A DNA stretch of 64,000 bases from Aphanomyces cochlioides (GCA_019828595.1 JAHQRK010000001.1:1922001-1986000), one strand, 5' to 3'; shown: positions 11,039 through 22,401, counted from the first letter of the stretch. A program made the numbers and translations. The notes: generated by a model from the letters alone, not told the origin.

Positions 11039-11787
11039 ATGAAACTCCTGCAACGTCGACAGCTCATGCGCGGAGTGTTCGTTCCCTTGATCGGCCTCTC
11101 GGCGATTGCCGTCACCGTGAGCATTGCTTGCTGGCTGCATTTTGACTGTCCAGAGCATCTGCCCGTGCTTTCGCATGCCGCGGAGTTCTTTCCAGAGTAC
11201 TATATCTTTGCGCTTGGTATGAACTGCACGGCCTACTTTATGTACGACACAGCGCGTGCTCATGCCAATGCTCTGAGGCGCACCATGTCTGGACGGTTCT
11301 CCTTCTGCTACGACGCTGCGATCACTGGCACGGTGGCTTCACTATGCGCGTTGTCCCTCTTTGACTCGGACAAGTTCTTCAGTACGCATGTTGTCTCGAC
11401 GATCGGCTTCTTTTTCTCGTCGTGGCTCTTGCTTTGCCTCAGCCACGCTGGTCGGCTTGCTATGCTCCGCCATGCTGCCTTTGCGTAAGTTCCTTCTCCA
11501 TGAGTCGCTCATCGACTTTGTAGACAAAATGGCGTCGATCAAGGCAAGTGGTGTCTTATCGTTGGTTTTCTCTCCGCGCTTGCATGTAAGTATCGACAAG
11601 TGATCTAGGCGTTATCCTCCCTCCTCACGTAGTCGGTTATACTTACGTGGCTCGGCGCTGGCCAACCCCAACCGCTCAATGCGTTGCATCGGAATCGTTG
11701 AGTGAAATTCTGGCGGTTGTCTGCCAATTGCTCTACTTCGCCACATTCCATGCTCATGAACTCACGGAAGAGTCCCATTCCCCGTGA
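11039..11787 (+). CDS. Frag1/DRAM/Sfk1-family membrane protein, copy B
   Basis: Starts MKLLQRRQLMRGVF at 11039. Introns near 11486-11522 and 11586-11632 join three exons with matching phases. The membrane pattern is a first helix (FVPLIGLSAIAVTVSIACW), a luminal loop with HFDCPEHLP, the hallmark AAEFFPEYYIFALGMN, several further helices, and a short acidic C-terminal tail (ATFHAHELTEE). The gene is complete. It is nearly identical in structure and splice sites to copy D at 14956, showing that these two are duplicates. The name reflects fold and signature only; the specific substrate or compartment is unknown. Confidence 0.85.
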
Positions 11788-11834
11788 GGAACGTGAGGCC
11801 CGACGTTGCTAATTATAGACATGCATTCTTGCTT

Positions 11835-12789
11835 ATGCTTCGTTCTGCGCCGACCGATGCCGACCAAGAGTCCTTGATCCTCTCGATCGCGGAGGAAGAC
11901 GACACGTCCGATGGAAACTCATCATCGGTATCGAGTGAAGATACTGAGGATGACTCGGATGACTCTGATGACGAGTTGGAGACGAAGGATTCGTTGGGCG
12001 TTATTCCACTTGTGCTTGCCATCGTGGTGCTCGTGACATGTATCGGCACAGTTTTGTGGGGCTGCAGGCATCCTCGTATTGACTGCAAGGTCGACTGGCC
12101 GACTGTGGCATCCGCGGCGCGGTTTCACCCACAGTCCTCCTTGTTCACGACTGGACTCGTGCTCTCTGGTCTGCTTTCCCTCACGACACTCTTGCTGTTT
12201 CACTGGCATGCCCGCATCACTTTAGTCGAGACTTCTATCGCCACAAGCGCTACACTCGTCGCTGGACTCGTTCTGGTCGCCAGCATGTTTGTAGCGGCAT
12301 TCTGGGACAGCAGAAGCTATCCTGTCAGTCATACCAATGCCACGATCGTCTTGCTCAATGCGACGCTTACTACTATCGGCGGCATTTGTCTTGTGCGAAG
12401 GCGAATCGTGCAAAAAAGAGTGTCTGGACACAGGTGCGCCTTGTCAACCGGCTAAAGTGACCTCCTTCCTCATAGGCGACAGAGGTTGCAGGAAGAGCTT
12501 GTGATACCCGAGGCCTTTGCAGTTGCAGCCATCGCATGCTTTGTTGCGTGTACGTACCAAGTCGATGAATCTCATGAAGCAATATTGGATAGATGCTGTG
12601 ACCAATACCTGCGTGAACAATCCGTGGATGAATCCATTTGGTCTGTTCAGGCCAACGCATGCTGCAGTTGCTGAATATGCCGCGATAGTATTGGCCGTGT
12701 CGTTTGGCTGTACTTTGCGAAAGGAGCTTGCGTCGCTGTCGGATGCAGTTGAGCAGCAATATGAACTGATGCTCCGCAGGACCAAATAG
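11835..12789 (+). CDS. Frag1/DRAM/Sfk1-family membrane protein, copy C, acidic N-terminus
   Basis: ATG at 11835 (MLRSAPTDADQESL). The first 60 residues form an acidic serine-rich cytosolic tail (SSEDTEDDSDDSDDELE) not present in copies A, B and D. Then come a TM helix (VIPLVLAIVVLVTCIGTVLW), the CxHPRIDC loop, AARFHPQSSLFTTGL in place of the usual FFPEY signature, and four more helices. Introns near 12434-12473 and 12550-12592 join the exons in frame, ending with TAG at 12787-12789, 7 bases from the KTI12 stop on the other strand. The protein is more diverged than copies A, B and D. A decayed copy lies at 15723-16073. Confidence 0.8.
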
Positions 12790-12796
12790 ACAGTCA

Positions 12797-13826
12797 TCAA
12801 GCGTGTTCATTCAAATAATCGACAAAGCGATTTCCAATTTGGCTCGTTGCGTATGGGTGGAGCTGGGAAATCTTGATGAATTGCCGGCGGTGGCGACGGA
12901 GCTCAGACGTGGAAATGGCATGACCTATCGTAACGTGAAGCTGGAGTCAAGGAACAACCAAGATTGGGATCATGTCAAAATAGAAAATGGTGAAAAGGAT
13001 ATCTGCTGAGTTGCTTGGGGAAGAGTGAACGCGTCCACGAGATCTGAATCTCGCTGCCTTGCAACCAATTCATCCACGACGCTATTCGTGATTACGTCAA
13101 GGGCTTGCAAGAATGTTGTCTCGGCCACGGGTTTCTATATGTATTCATCACGGAATTGCAGATGCCATTGTCTACCGCTTGTGTTGCAATGCCAGCTTTC
13201 GTAGCTTTACCATGGATAATGACTTCCTCGATATCTTGTAGGACGGTTGCGATGGTGTCGTCATTGACGTCCGGTGAAACGCGAATCAATGGGGCATCCC
13301 ACCGATTTCTCTCCAACGGTATTTCAAATCGTTGGGCAATCTCTTCTACCCTGTTCACAGATAAATATCGACGCCAATAATAGAAAGAGAGTACATCAAT
13401 TCCGGAAATGCGTCATTGTCGCGGGATGCATTGCGCGTTTGGGCAATATCCACTGGAGTGTCGACAAACACCACACAGTGAGTTGTGCTGTTTTCTTTTG
13501 CCAAACAGAAGAGTTCGTATCTGTAGCCCTTGATATAGTTGAGAGAATCCAGAATGACGACACAGTTTGCACTCAAATGGAGCTGCACGCGGCTCTTCAA
13601 TGCACTTCGAGTCATCTTTTCAGCGCGGGAGTCTATCAAATCCGTTAGCACTAATGGCAACGAGAGCGACAAGACGACCGAGGTAAGCCTGGTTTCGTTC
13701 AAGATGCTCACTCTCTTCATTAATAAGCACAACGTCCTTGCCAAGCGCTTCGAAATGGCTTTGGAGACGCGTCGCAATCCAACTTTTACCCGCGCCAGGA
13801 ATCCCGCAGAGTGTGACAAGAGGCAT
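12797..13826 (-). CDS. KTI12: KTI12-like P-loop protein (Elongator regulator)
   Basis: KTI12 is a P-loop ATPase that binds Elongator and tRNA and is needed for wobble-uridine modification. The N-terminus MPLVTLCGIPGAGKSW holds the Walker A motif; VVILDSLNYIKGYRYELFCL is the family signature; RNRWDAPL and FTLPQAT mark the C-terminal half, and ELRRHRRQFIK is the conserved end. Three ordinary GT-AG introns are followed by a 68-base AT-AC intron (12935-13002). Without removing it the frame would stop early and the ELRRHRRQF end would be lost. The stop is at 12797-12799. A decayed, truncated copy lies at 16074-16500. Start ATG at 13826. Confidence 0.92.
12935..13002 (-). other. U12-type AT-AC intron in KTI12
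   Basis: Read on the minus strand, the intron begins ATATCCTTTT, matching the minor-spliceosome donor consensus. It contains TTCCTTGACT, matching the U12 branch-site consensus, and ends TTCAC 12 bases after the branch adenosine. Removing it joins CAG-CAG to GTT-ACG in phase 0 and restores the conserved KTI12 C-terminus. No GT donor is available in the preceding open frame, so an ordinary intron cannot do this. Confidence 0.85.
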
Positions 13827-13844
13827 TGGATATCAAAAATGAAC

Positions 13845-14035
13845 ATCCGGATAATTACTGGACAATCACATCCCCGGATAAAATATCCGGATAATTGGTG
13901 ACAGACATGAAGAAGAAATTACGGTTTCGCGTAGCTCTATCCGGTTCTATTAATAGTAGATCATACTCTACGAGGGGCTGGTGACAGACATGTGTCCGAA
14001 TGATCCAATTATCCGGGTAGAAATATCCGAATACA
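13845..14035. repeat. Cluster of TCCGGATAA-type palindromic motifs
   Basis: At least four copies or near copies sit 19-210 bases upstream of the KTI12 start: ATCCGGATAATT at 13845-13856, a double copy at about 13872-13896, TATCCGG near 13939, and ATTATCCGGG plus ATATCCGA between 14009 and 14031. The same motif recurs in other intergenic gaps of the window. The rest of the gap to 14955 is AT-rich with several GATTGGC or ATTGGC (CCAAT-type) words and no gene that I can support. Confidence 0.6.
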
Positions 14036-14955
14036 CGTTAAATTTATTTTTAGCTTATCATATTTATTTAATTTTGCACTCTCTTATACTATTAATAGTA
14101 TACGCGACTTTACGTACAGGAAAATCGCAGCTACAATGGTTCCTTGCGCAAAAGCTGCGCATCCCCAGAGTGACTGATGGCTCTAGGAAAAACTCTTTAA
14201 ACAGTATTGGTAGAAGAACCTAGTATTGTGATTTCCGTCCAAATTTGCCAATTTCAGGCGATATTTCCAATCGCCTGGAAATCGTCTGGACAATATGATT
14301 GGCTAAAAATAATTTTACTATCAATTGATTGGCTGAAAACTGACCTAAGTTTGTGAGAGAAAAGCTGCAAATCTCACGCCATCTCAATGACTCTCAACAA
14401 TCTTCCACAGCGACCCCACCTCGAAGAGAATTCCACGTTATTCAGCGCTCCTCACGTTGAGCGTACAACGACTGGAGAGGCCTCTGGCCTCGCCAGCGCA
14501 GCGACGAAGCTTCGTCGATTTCGTGTACCATCCCGATCAAGACTTCAACCAAAGGTCAAAATAACCTTCTAAAATTGATATTTGTATTATATTTCGGAGG
14601 TCTGGCGATTTGCCGGCGGTTGATTCAACCAATTGCCGGAGGAAATTTTGAGTAGAAAGCACAATACATTTTAAGAGAAAAAGACATTCAAAATCGACAT
14701 TCAAAATCGATTCGGCCAATAGACTGGAAAGTAGGTACTTTAAACCACTCATCATTTGAAATTGGAGTATCAGCCCAATCTGTTCGAAAACATGGCATGA
14801 GAGCAAGTTTGAGACCATGAGGTTATACCACTGTTTATGCCTGAAAACTGTCTTGGGCTCATACACGTTCGAGATTTGGAACATAAACAGTGGCACTTTT
14901 GTATGTGAATTTGGCAGTTTTGTGCACTCAGAGTTGCTTTTTCACAGAACAGAGC

Positions 14956-15722
14956 ATGATGAAACTCTTGCAGCGTCACCAGCTCATGCGAGGGATATGT
15001 GTTAGCTTGATTGGTTTCTCGACGATTGTCGCCACGCTGAGCACTGCTTGCTGGCTGCATTTTGACTGTCCAGGGCAACTACCCTTGCTTTCGCATGCCG
15101 CGGAGTTCTTGCCCGAATACTATATCTTTGCCTTTGGTATGAACTGTACGGCCTACTTTATGTACGACACAGCGTGTGCTCATGCCAATGCGCTAAGGCG
15201 CATCATGTCCAGACGGTTCTCCCTCTGCTACTACGCTTCGATCTTTGGCACGGTGGTTTCACTGAGCGCGTTGTCCCTCTTTGACTCGGGCAACTTCTTC
15301 AGTGTACATTTTGTCTCGACGGTCGGCTTCTTTGTCTCGTCATGGCTCTTGTTTTGCCTCAGTCACGCTGGCCGCCTTGTGATGCTGCACCATGCTGAAT
15401 CTGCGTAAGTTCCTTCTCCCTGAGTCGCTCATTGTGTTTGTAGACGAAGTGCCGTCGATCTAGGCAAGTGGTGTCTTATCGTTGGGTTTCTCTCCACGCT
15501 TGCATGTACGTATCGACAAGTGATCAAGGCGTTCGACCCCCTCCTCACGTAGTTGGCTATATCGACACGGCTCGGCGCTTGCAAACCCCAACTGGTCCGA
15601 GCGATGCATCGGAATCACTGAGTGAAATTCTGGCCGTTGTATGCCAACTGCTCTACTTTGCCACGTTTCATCCTCATGAGCTCACGGAAGAGTACCATCC
15701 CCAAGAAGAGCTCTGTTGCTAA
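14956..15722 (+). CDS. Frag1/DRAM/Sfk1-family membrane protein, copy D
   Basis: Two adjacent ATGs (14956 and 14959) begin MMKLLQRHQLMRG. It has the same three-exon structure and splice sites as copy B, with a conserved HFDCPGQLP loop and AAEFLPEYYIFAFGMN signature. All introns remove cleanly and the frame is open to TAA at 15720-15722. It is the only intact gene of the second duplication block. A few substitutions at signature positions (FFPEYY to FLPEYY, CPEH to CPGQ) suggest relaxed constraint or divergence. Confidence 0.8.
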
Positions 15723-16073
15723 TGATAGACATGTTTTCTTGCTTATGGCACTGTTGTTGTTTCACAGGCATGCCCGCTTCACTTCAGTTGAGACTTCTGT
15801 CACAACAAGCGCAACACTCGTCTCTGGACTCGTTCTTGTCGCTAGCATGTTTGCAGCTTCGTTCTGAGCCGACCGATGCCAACCAACAGTCCTTGCTCCT
15901 CTCGATCGCAGAGGACGACGACACATCTGACGTATTCGAGATGAAGGATTTCGCTGGGGTTTGTTCCTCTCGTGTTTGCTATCATGATGCTCGTGACATA
16001 TATCGGAACGGTGTTGTGGTGTTCCATGCATGCTCGCACTGACAGCAACGTCCACTGGCCGACTGTGCCATGT
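15723..16073 (+). pseudogene. Decayed, rearranged copy of Frag1-type gene C
   Basis: Nucleotide similarity to gene C is obvious in pieces but the order is scrambled. A segment matching its membrane region (around HARFTSVETSVTTSATLVSG) precedes the segment matching its acidic N-terminus (SEPTDANQQSLLLSIAEDDD), and large parts are missing. No frame spans it. It ends abruptly against the KTI12 remnant. It corresponds positionally to gene C in the source block. Confidence 0.8.
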
Positions 16074-16500
16074 AGAGAGTGTACATAAAGTCTAGATAGG
16101 CGTCACTGTCGCGGGATGCATTACTCGTTTGAGCAACATCGACAGACAAACACCAAATAGTGGCCGTGTTTTTCTGAAGCCAGACAGAAGAGTTCGTATC
16201 TATAGCCCTTGAAATAGTTGAGCAAATCCAAAATGACGACACAATTTCCACTCAAATGGAGCTGCACGCGGCTCTTCAATGCACTTCGAGTCGTCTTTTC
16301 AGCGTCAGTACCAACAGCACTCTTGGAAACGAGAGCGACAAAAGAACCGAGGCAAGCCTGGTTTCGTTTAATATGCCCACTCTCTTCGTTTACGAGCACA
16401 ACATCCTTGCCAAGCGCTTCGAAATGGCTCTGGAGACACGTCGCACTCCAACATTTGGCCGTGTCGGGTCGGGTATGTTGCAGAGCATAAGCCTCTTACA
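16074..16500 (-). pseudogene. Truncated KTI12 pseudogene
   Basis: The minus strand matches KTI12 exons 1 and 2: an intact-looking region around SALKSRVQLHLSGNCVVILD and KGYRYELFCL, but the start codon and Walker A are destroyed and everything downstream of the second exon, including the U12 intron and C-terminus, is absent. The same intron-1 position is recognisable. It is the decayed partner of the functional gene at 12797-13826. Confidence 0.8.
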
Positions 16501-16526
16501 CAAGAAATCGAGTTTAAGAAATGGAC

Positions 16527-16640
16527 ATCCGGATATTTACCGGACATATGAAATTCCGGATAAAGTCCGGATAATATGGAAAAACATCCGGATGGATTAA
16601 ATTCGGATAAAGGGGTGCAGATTTCCGGATAATCTTCAAT
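16527..16640. repeat. Cluster of TCCGGATAA motifs upstream of IFT121
   Basis: Six or more copies or near copies within about 115 bases, for example ACATCCGGATAT, TTCCGGATAA, GTCCGGATAATA, CATCCGGAT and TTTCCGGATAAT. The cluster ends about 60 bases before the IFT121 ATG. It sits at the position equivalent to the cluster upstream of the functional KTI12, so part of it may have come with the block duplication, but the copies differ in detail. Confidence 0.6.
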
Positions 16641-16696
16641 GTGTGTCCCTTGACAGAAAATCTTCTTGAGGGACGCACTTGGCCAGCGGTCGCACG

Positions 16697-19600
16697 ATGT
16701 TCATCTTCCTGAGCAAGAAGATTGCGATTCCCAACGGCGCTCAGCTATGTTGTGCGTCGTGGAACCCTGAGCAAGGCTGGATAGCTTGCGGTGGTCAGAA
16801 CGGGCTCCTCAAAGTGCTCAAACTCGAATCGGCTCCAACAAAAGATGGAAAAGGACCTCGTGGCATTGCAGCGCAGAGCAATTTGACAATGAATCAATCG
16901 CTCGATGGCCACGCTGGTTCCGTCGTATGTGCAACATGGAATGCCAGCTACAAGAAACTCACGACGAGCGATGAAAACGGCCTCATTATTGTATGGATGA
17001 TGCATCGGGGCATGTGGTACGAAGAGATGATCAACAACCGCAACAAAAGTGTCGTCAAGGACATGAAGTGGAGCAGTGATGGACAGAAGATCTGCATTGC
17101 GTACGAAGACGGTGCTGTGATTGTCGGATCAGTGGATGGGAATCGGCTGTGGGGCAAAGAGATGAAGGTCGAGCTGTGCTTTGTTGAGTGGTCCCCCGAT
17201 GGAAAACATTTGGTCTTTGTTACGAAAGACGGCGACGTAAGCATCCACGATGGATCTGGCAACAAATTGTGCAACATGGCGCTCTACGCTGTGAACGAAA
17301 AGGACAAGAAATCGTACAAAATTGTCGGGTTGCATTGGTACGATGGTTGCGAAGGACACATAAGCGAAGATGCCCCGACACTCGCGATCGCATTTGCGGA
17401 TGGAAAGGTTCAAATCACGCGCGGCCGATACGACGACTCTGCAGTACTGATCGACACGGGCGTGGAGCTCTCTCAATGCAAGTGGAACTGCGATGGCACT
17501 GTGCTCGCCCTAGCTGGCACTCAAAACGGCCGCGGAAGCGACGGGCGCGAGTACAATATTGTCCAGTTCTACGATCCATTTGGGCGACATTTAAAATCGC
17601 TCAAAGTCCCTGGAAGCAAGATTGAAGCTTTGGCATGGGAAGGCACGGGGCTGCGCATCTGTCTCGCCGTCGACTCGCACATTTACTTTGCCAATATTCG
17701 TCCAGACTACAGATGGGGATACTATAGCACGACACTTGTCTACGCGTACAATCGGCCCGACCAAGTGGAAAACTGCGTCGTCTTTTGGGATACAAGGTCC
17801 GACGAGCGCTATATCAAGTACGTCAAGTCGCTCTTGGCGATCAAAGCTGCTGGTGACAATGCTGTACTTGTGTCCAAGGTCGTCAACGACAACCAGCAGA
17901 CGATTTCCGAGTCTGCTGATGGAACAACCACCACCTCGTCAATGGATGCACCACTACCTGCCAAACAATACTCGCTCGTTCTCTGCGATACGATCGGAAG
18001 TCCCGTTGAAACAAGAATGATCGATTTCGAGCCGCTCATCCTGACCATGACGCCACGTCATATTGTGGCAGCATCGGCAGACGCAATTTACATGTGGCAG
18101 TATCGCTCCAACGTGTCAAAGCTCTCAGTGAATGGCGCGACGGAAAGCTCGAGTGTTACAACACGCGGTGGCCGTGAATGCATTTTCTACGTGGACGACT
18201 TGCAAGGCAGCGACGTCGAGCATTTTCGATACGTTGAGCGGCAGCTAGAAGATCCAATCTGTGCTATCTGTGCGTCTGAAACGTGGCTCATGGTCGGTCG
18301 TGCGTCTGGCATGATTCATGGCTTTACTCTGCCGCACATTTCGCTCGAGATGAAGTATATCGTTCCTTGTCGACCGCAAATGCTCGCTCTCAACTCCAAT
18401 TCGACGCTTATGAGCATCGTTGACATCAACGGCGTCTTGAGTATCATGGAAGTCGGACCATCCACCGGAAACCAAAATCCCGTCGATGCCAAGATGCTCG
18501 CGTTTGAAAAGAAGGACGTCTGGGACATGCTCTGGGCAGAAGACAACCCGGAATTGTTCGTCATGATGGAGAAGGCTCGCATGTACGTCTACCGCAACCT
18601 AGAGCCTGAAGAGCCCGTGCTATCGTCGGGCTATTTGTGCTCATACAAAGATCTACAAGTCAAAGCGGCGCTTCTTGACGAAATCCTCGCAAGTCCGGAG
18701 CAGACTGACAAGAGCCTTATCATTGACTACGAGACTCGATCTCTCCGTGATGCTCGTGAGCTGCTCGACAACGTCGGGCTCGTCGATGCTTGCGACTACA
18801 TCCAAGATCACTCGCATCCACGTTTGTGGCGGCTCCTAGCAGACGCAGCCTTGGAGCAACTTGACTTTCCGATGGCAGAACGAGGTTTTGTCAAGTGCTG
18901 CGACTACAATGGCATCCAGTACGTCAAGCGGCTTCAACTTCTCAACGACCGCGTCAAGCAAAAGGCCGAAGTCGCCGCGTATTTCCAGCGCTTTGACGAT
19001 GCCGAAGCACTCTATCGCAAGATTGATCGCAAGGATTTAGCCATTGAACTCCGTAAGCGCTTGGGCGACTGGTTCCGTGTCGTCCAACTCGTACAGTCAG
19101 GTATAACCCCTCTTCAAGAATTTCTTGTGAACCAAATGTGCAGGCGGTGGTGACGACACGTTGCTCAATCACTCTTGGAACATGATCGGAGAGTACTACG
19201 CCGATCGACACAAGTGGGAAAAGGCCATCAAGTATTACGCCCAAGCCAACAACATCCCTGCGCTCGTTCAGTGCTATTACACGCTCGGTGACTTTGCCAC
19301 ACTCGATACGCTTGTCAACGATATCCCAGAGGGATCGCCGCTTCTAGAAGAAATGGCTCGCAAATTTACTCGCGCCGGGCTTTGCAATAGTGCCGTGAAT
19401 GCATTTTTGAAAATGGGCGACATCAAGTCGGCAATCGATAGCTGTGTGCTCTTGAACGAGTGGGAGAGAGCCGTGACGCTGGCTGAGACGCATCATTTCC
19501 CCCAAATTGAGAGCGTTCTCGCGAAATATGGAGCGCACTTGATGCGCAATGGCAAAACACTCCAAGCCATTGAGCTCTACCGGCGTGCAAATAAGAGCAT

Positions 19601-20439
19601 GGACGCGGCAAAATTGCTTGGCAAGTTGGCGAAAGACGTGAGCAAAAATCCACTTCGAGCGAAGAAGCTGCAGGTACATCAATGCTTTGACTGAGGAGAG
19701 TCACGAATGTCTCTAGGTGCTAGCAGCGCTGGAAGTCGAACGCTTTCGACGCAAGATGCTTGATACATCAGTTCTCACGACCAAAGCTACAACTCCAGCC
19801 ACTGCCGCTCAAGTCACGGCGCAAACCCTAGAAAGTCTTGTTGCCCACGATGCGGCTACGAGTGAAAGCCGTTCGCTTGACAATGCTTGGCGCGGTAAAT
19901 TCTCTCCGACGGTCTGAAGACTTACTAATCGACGACCAGGGGCTGAAGCATATCACTTGAGTCTGCTTGCTCACCGACAGCTCTATCGTGGTCAGCCTGA
20001 GCGTGCTCTACGCACAAGTGTGAAACTCGCAAGCTACGACGATATTCTCGACGAGAGGGAAGTCTACTCCCTCATTGCCGTCGCTGCGTACTACACCAAG
20101 CATTTTGAGCAGTGTAGCCGTGCGTTGAACCATTTAGAGGAATTGGTCGTTGACAAAGACAAAGAAGCGCTGGACCGCCTCGCGCTCAAGATTTTCTCCA
20201 CGACGAGGCCATTTGACCCAGCCACACGTCCTCATGACTGCCCAAGTTGCAAGCATCCCGTCAAGGAATGGGCATCCAAGTGTGACTCCTGCGGCCGAAG
20301 CTTCCAGACGTGCATGATGAGCGGCGCGACGATTCTCGACCATCGGACGTACTTGTGCAAGACGTGCAGACACTCGTGCATTGAGCATGAGATACGAGAT
20401 GCATCCAACTGCCCACTCTGCCACGCATCGTTGAAATAG
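16697..20439 (+). CDS. IFT121: Intraflagellar transport protein IFT121 (WDR35)
   Basis: Component of IFT complex A, which carries retrograde traffic and membrane-protein import in cilia. Four exons (16697-19100, 19144-19673, 19717-19894, 19940-20439) encode 1203 residues, close to animal WDR35. The N-terminus MFIFLSKKIAIPNGAQL and the strings NLTMNQSLDGHAGSV, TTSDENGLIIVWM, MINNRNKSVV and YEDGAVIVGSVDGNR match WDR35 closely and mark the twin beta-propellers. The second half is TPR-like helical repeats. The C-terminus holds Cys pairs (CPSCKHPVKEWASKCDSCG, CKTCRHSC, CPLCHASLK), the zinc-binding end of IFT121. The ATG at 16697 is favoured over open upstream codons because it begins the conserved MFxxLSKK. 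The stop is 27 bases from the convergent TTL-like gene. Confidence 0.97.
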
Positions 20440-20466
20440 TCTATTGTACCCACGATCTATTCATTC

Positions 20467-22365
20467 TTAGCTTTCTTTGTCTGGCGAGCTCACAACCAAC
20501 GACCGCACGGCGAGTTTGTAGCCGACATAACACAACAGCGCGATGCCAAAGACGGTCAAGTAGAAGCGGTCGCTCTGTGCTTCGCCAATTTCATTTTCTT
20601 CCTTGGCGGCCGTGGGTGAAGTCCTAATGCTTCGTCGAGAGAGCAATTCTTCGTGCAAAACAGTTCGGTCAGGGTCGGATGGGATGTAGCATGTCTTGCC
20701 TTCGTAACCTTGGTCGCACTGACAGTGACCATTGACGCAATCTCCATGGTGGCTACACTGCTCGCGGTTGACGCAAAGAACAGTCGGGTCGAGCTCAGCA
20801 GCATGGCCATTTGGATCATAGACGAACGAAACAAGATAGTCGTGGAAGGCGTGATCAAGTGGTGACAAGCCTCGATCAACAAACTGGGCTAACTCGCTTC
20901 GGACGGTTGGAAATGCGAGATAATATCGACCTCGTCTTGCATATTCCATCGCAGCAGTGTACAATCTTGCTGCAATCGGCGGAGAGTACCAGCCAGGACA
21001 ACGCCAGCACGACGTATCCCATCGAACCAATTTGTCGGCGCAGTTGCTATCGCAGTACGAAGTTGTCGCCTGGAAGCCCTCAGGTATGAGTGATTAAACG
21101 TTGTTTACCTGGACAAGAGAGTCGGCTGGAAGGGGATCTTTGGGAGCTGAGACTCCGATCAAACGAATCGCGTCTCGGGCAACGTTCGATAGTAATGCCG
21201 TGATTGAGCCCGATCCAAACTGCTTTGGTGCAAAGGATGGAGCTGTATCGACACCGGCAAGCCATGGCTTGCCTTCGTCATCTACTTCAAAGTCGAAGCG
21301 ACTGAACTGGAAATAATTCCCAGAAGTCATCCCATCAGGGCGACCGGTCTCGGCTTGGACAAAGTGACTGCGACTTCCAGCAATGATTTTTACGACGGCA
21401 GCATACAGATTTTGTTGAAACTTGTCAGCTTCAATGCCAACATTTTCCAGGTAGCGCTTCAAAACTTTCAAATTACTCGTGCCTTCGAACTGCGACGATG
21501 GGATCTCCGTGTAGAATGCTTTCAAGTCGTCCATTTCCCAAGGCGGTAGCCAAGCTGAATCAGACACTGCAAAAGCCTCGCGCGGGGTCGTTTCTGACAA
21601 AACTGTCGGATAAGCCCGAGAGCACATGCGTAAGAGGGGATTGTGGTAGATATACACCCGCAGTGGGTCCACTGAAGCGATAATGACGTAGAGGCCAAGT
21701 TGAAACTTTCTTCGTGAAATCAAGAGTGGCTCGACGATGTACGTGACGCGGATGCTTTGAGCTGTCAAATCGCTAGGCTTTGTCAGTATAAAAGTCGATC
21801 CGTCATTGTTGGTCACGCGCCATCGTCGTCGAAAGTGAGGGTCCGAGGCAATGCGTCCGCTCAAAATGGGAACAGTTCGCATGTATTCAAACGTCTTGAG
21901 AAAGGCGGATTGTTGATCTGGAATGGAAAACGAAGGAGGTATAAAGCTGTAGTGGTATCGTCCATGCTGAGATTCGAGGCTACGCTGTCGCTCGACAAGT
22001 TTCACGGGAGAAAATATGTCTCGACCTGGCAGGTGGTTGACTTTGTGTCGTCGGTCCAACTTGTCAACTTTTTGCGACGAGTCCACTGGTTCTATGGACC
22101 ATAGTAGATCATAATCGCTAGTTTTTGCAGCTGCATCCCACGATTGAGCTTCAGAGCCGTCAAGGAGAAGTGGGTTCATGCCTTCTTTTGCAAGGATGTC
22201 GACCAAAACGTCGATTGGTGGCGAGTTGGTAGCACGGGGTAGCAAGTATACCTTTCTCGAACGAAGATCTTTACTATTTGTTGCGTCGAGTCCATAGCCT
22301 GTCGAAGACATCAGGAAGATCGTCCATAAGAGAGCCCTCAACAAGGAGACCTTGCGGCCTTCCAT
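20467..22365 (-). CDS. Secreted TTL-fold/EGF membrane protein 1, predicted pseudoenzyme
   Basis: 619 residues in two exons (intron 21070-21108). An ATG at 22365 gives a signal peptide (MEGRKVSLLRALLWTIFLMS); an upstream in-frame ATG at 22401 would bury it. A TTL-like ATP-grasp domain follows, with VEPLLISRRKFQLGLYVIIA and DPLRVYIYHNPLLRM. Then come a four-Cys linker (YCDSNC...CWRCPGW), an EGF module (CVNREQCSHHGDCVNGHC), a TM helix (FYLTVFGIALLCYVGYKL) and a short cytosolic tail. Compared with paralogue 3, residues that bind ATP and Mg in TTL enzymes are changed: Lys to Thr, the Asp of KFD to Gln, and MEANQSP to AGVDTAP. So it should be catalytically dead, perhaps a binding protein. It is in tail-to-tail orientation with IFT121. 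Confidence 0.85.
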
Positions 22366-22401
22366 GATGGGATCTTCCAAATCGAAAGGGATGACATACA
22401 T

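Noticed and set aside
12797..13002. Ending KTI12 at the TGA just after the FTLPQAT segment
   Set aside because: It would lose the conserved ELRRHRRQF end, which is present downstream and reached in frame by the AT-AC intron.
16697..20439. IFT122 as the identity of the WD-repeat ciliary gene
   Set aside because: The N-terminus MFIFLSKKIAIPN and the DENGLIIVWM and NNRNKSVV strings match WDR35/IFT121, not IFT122.
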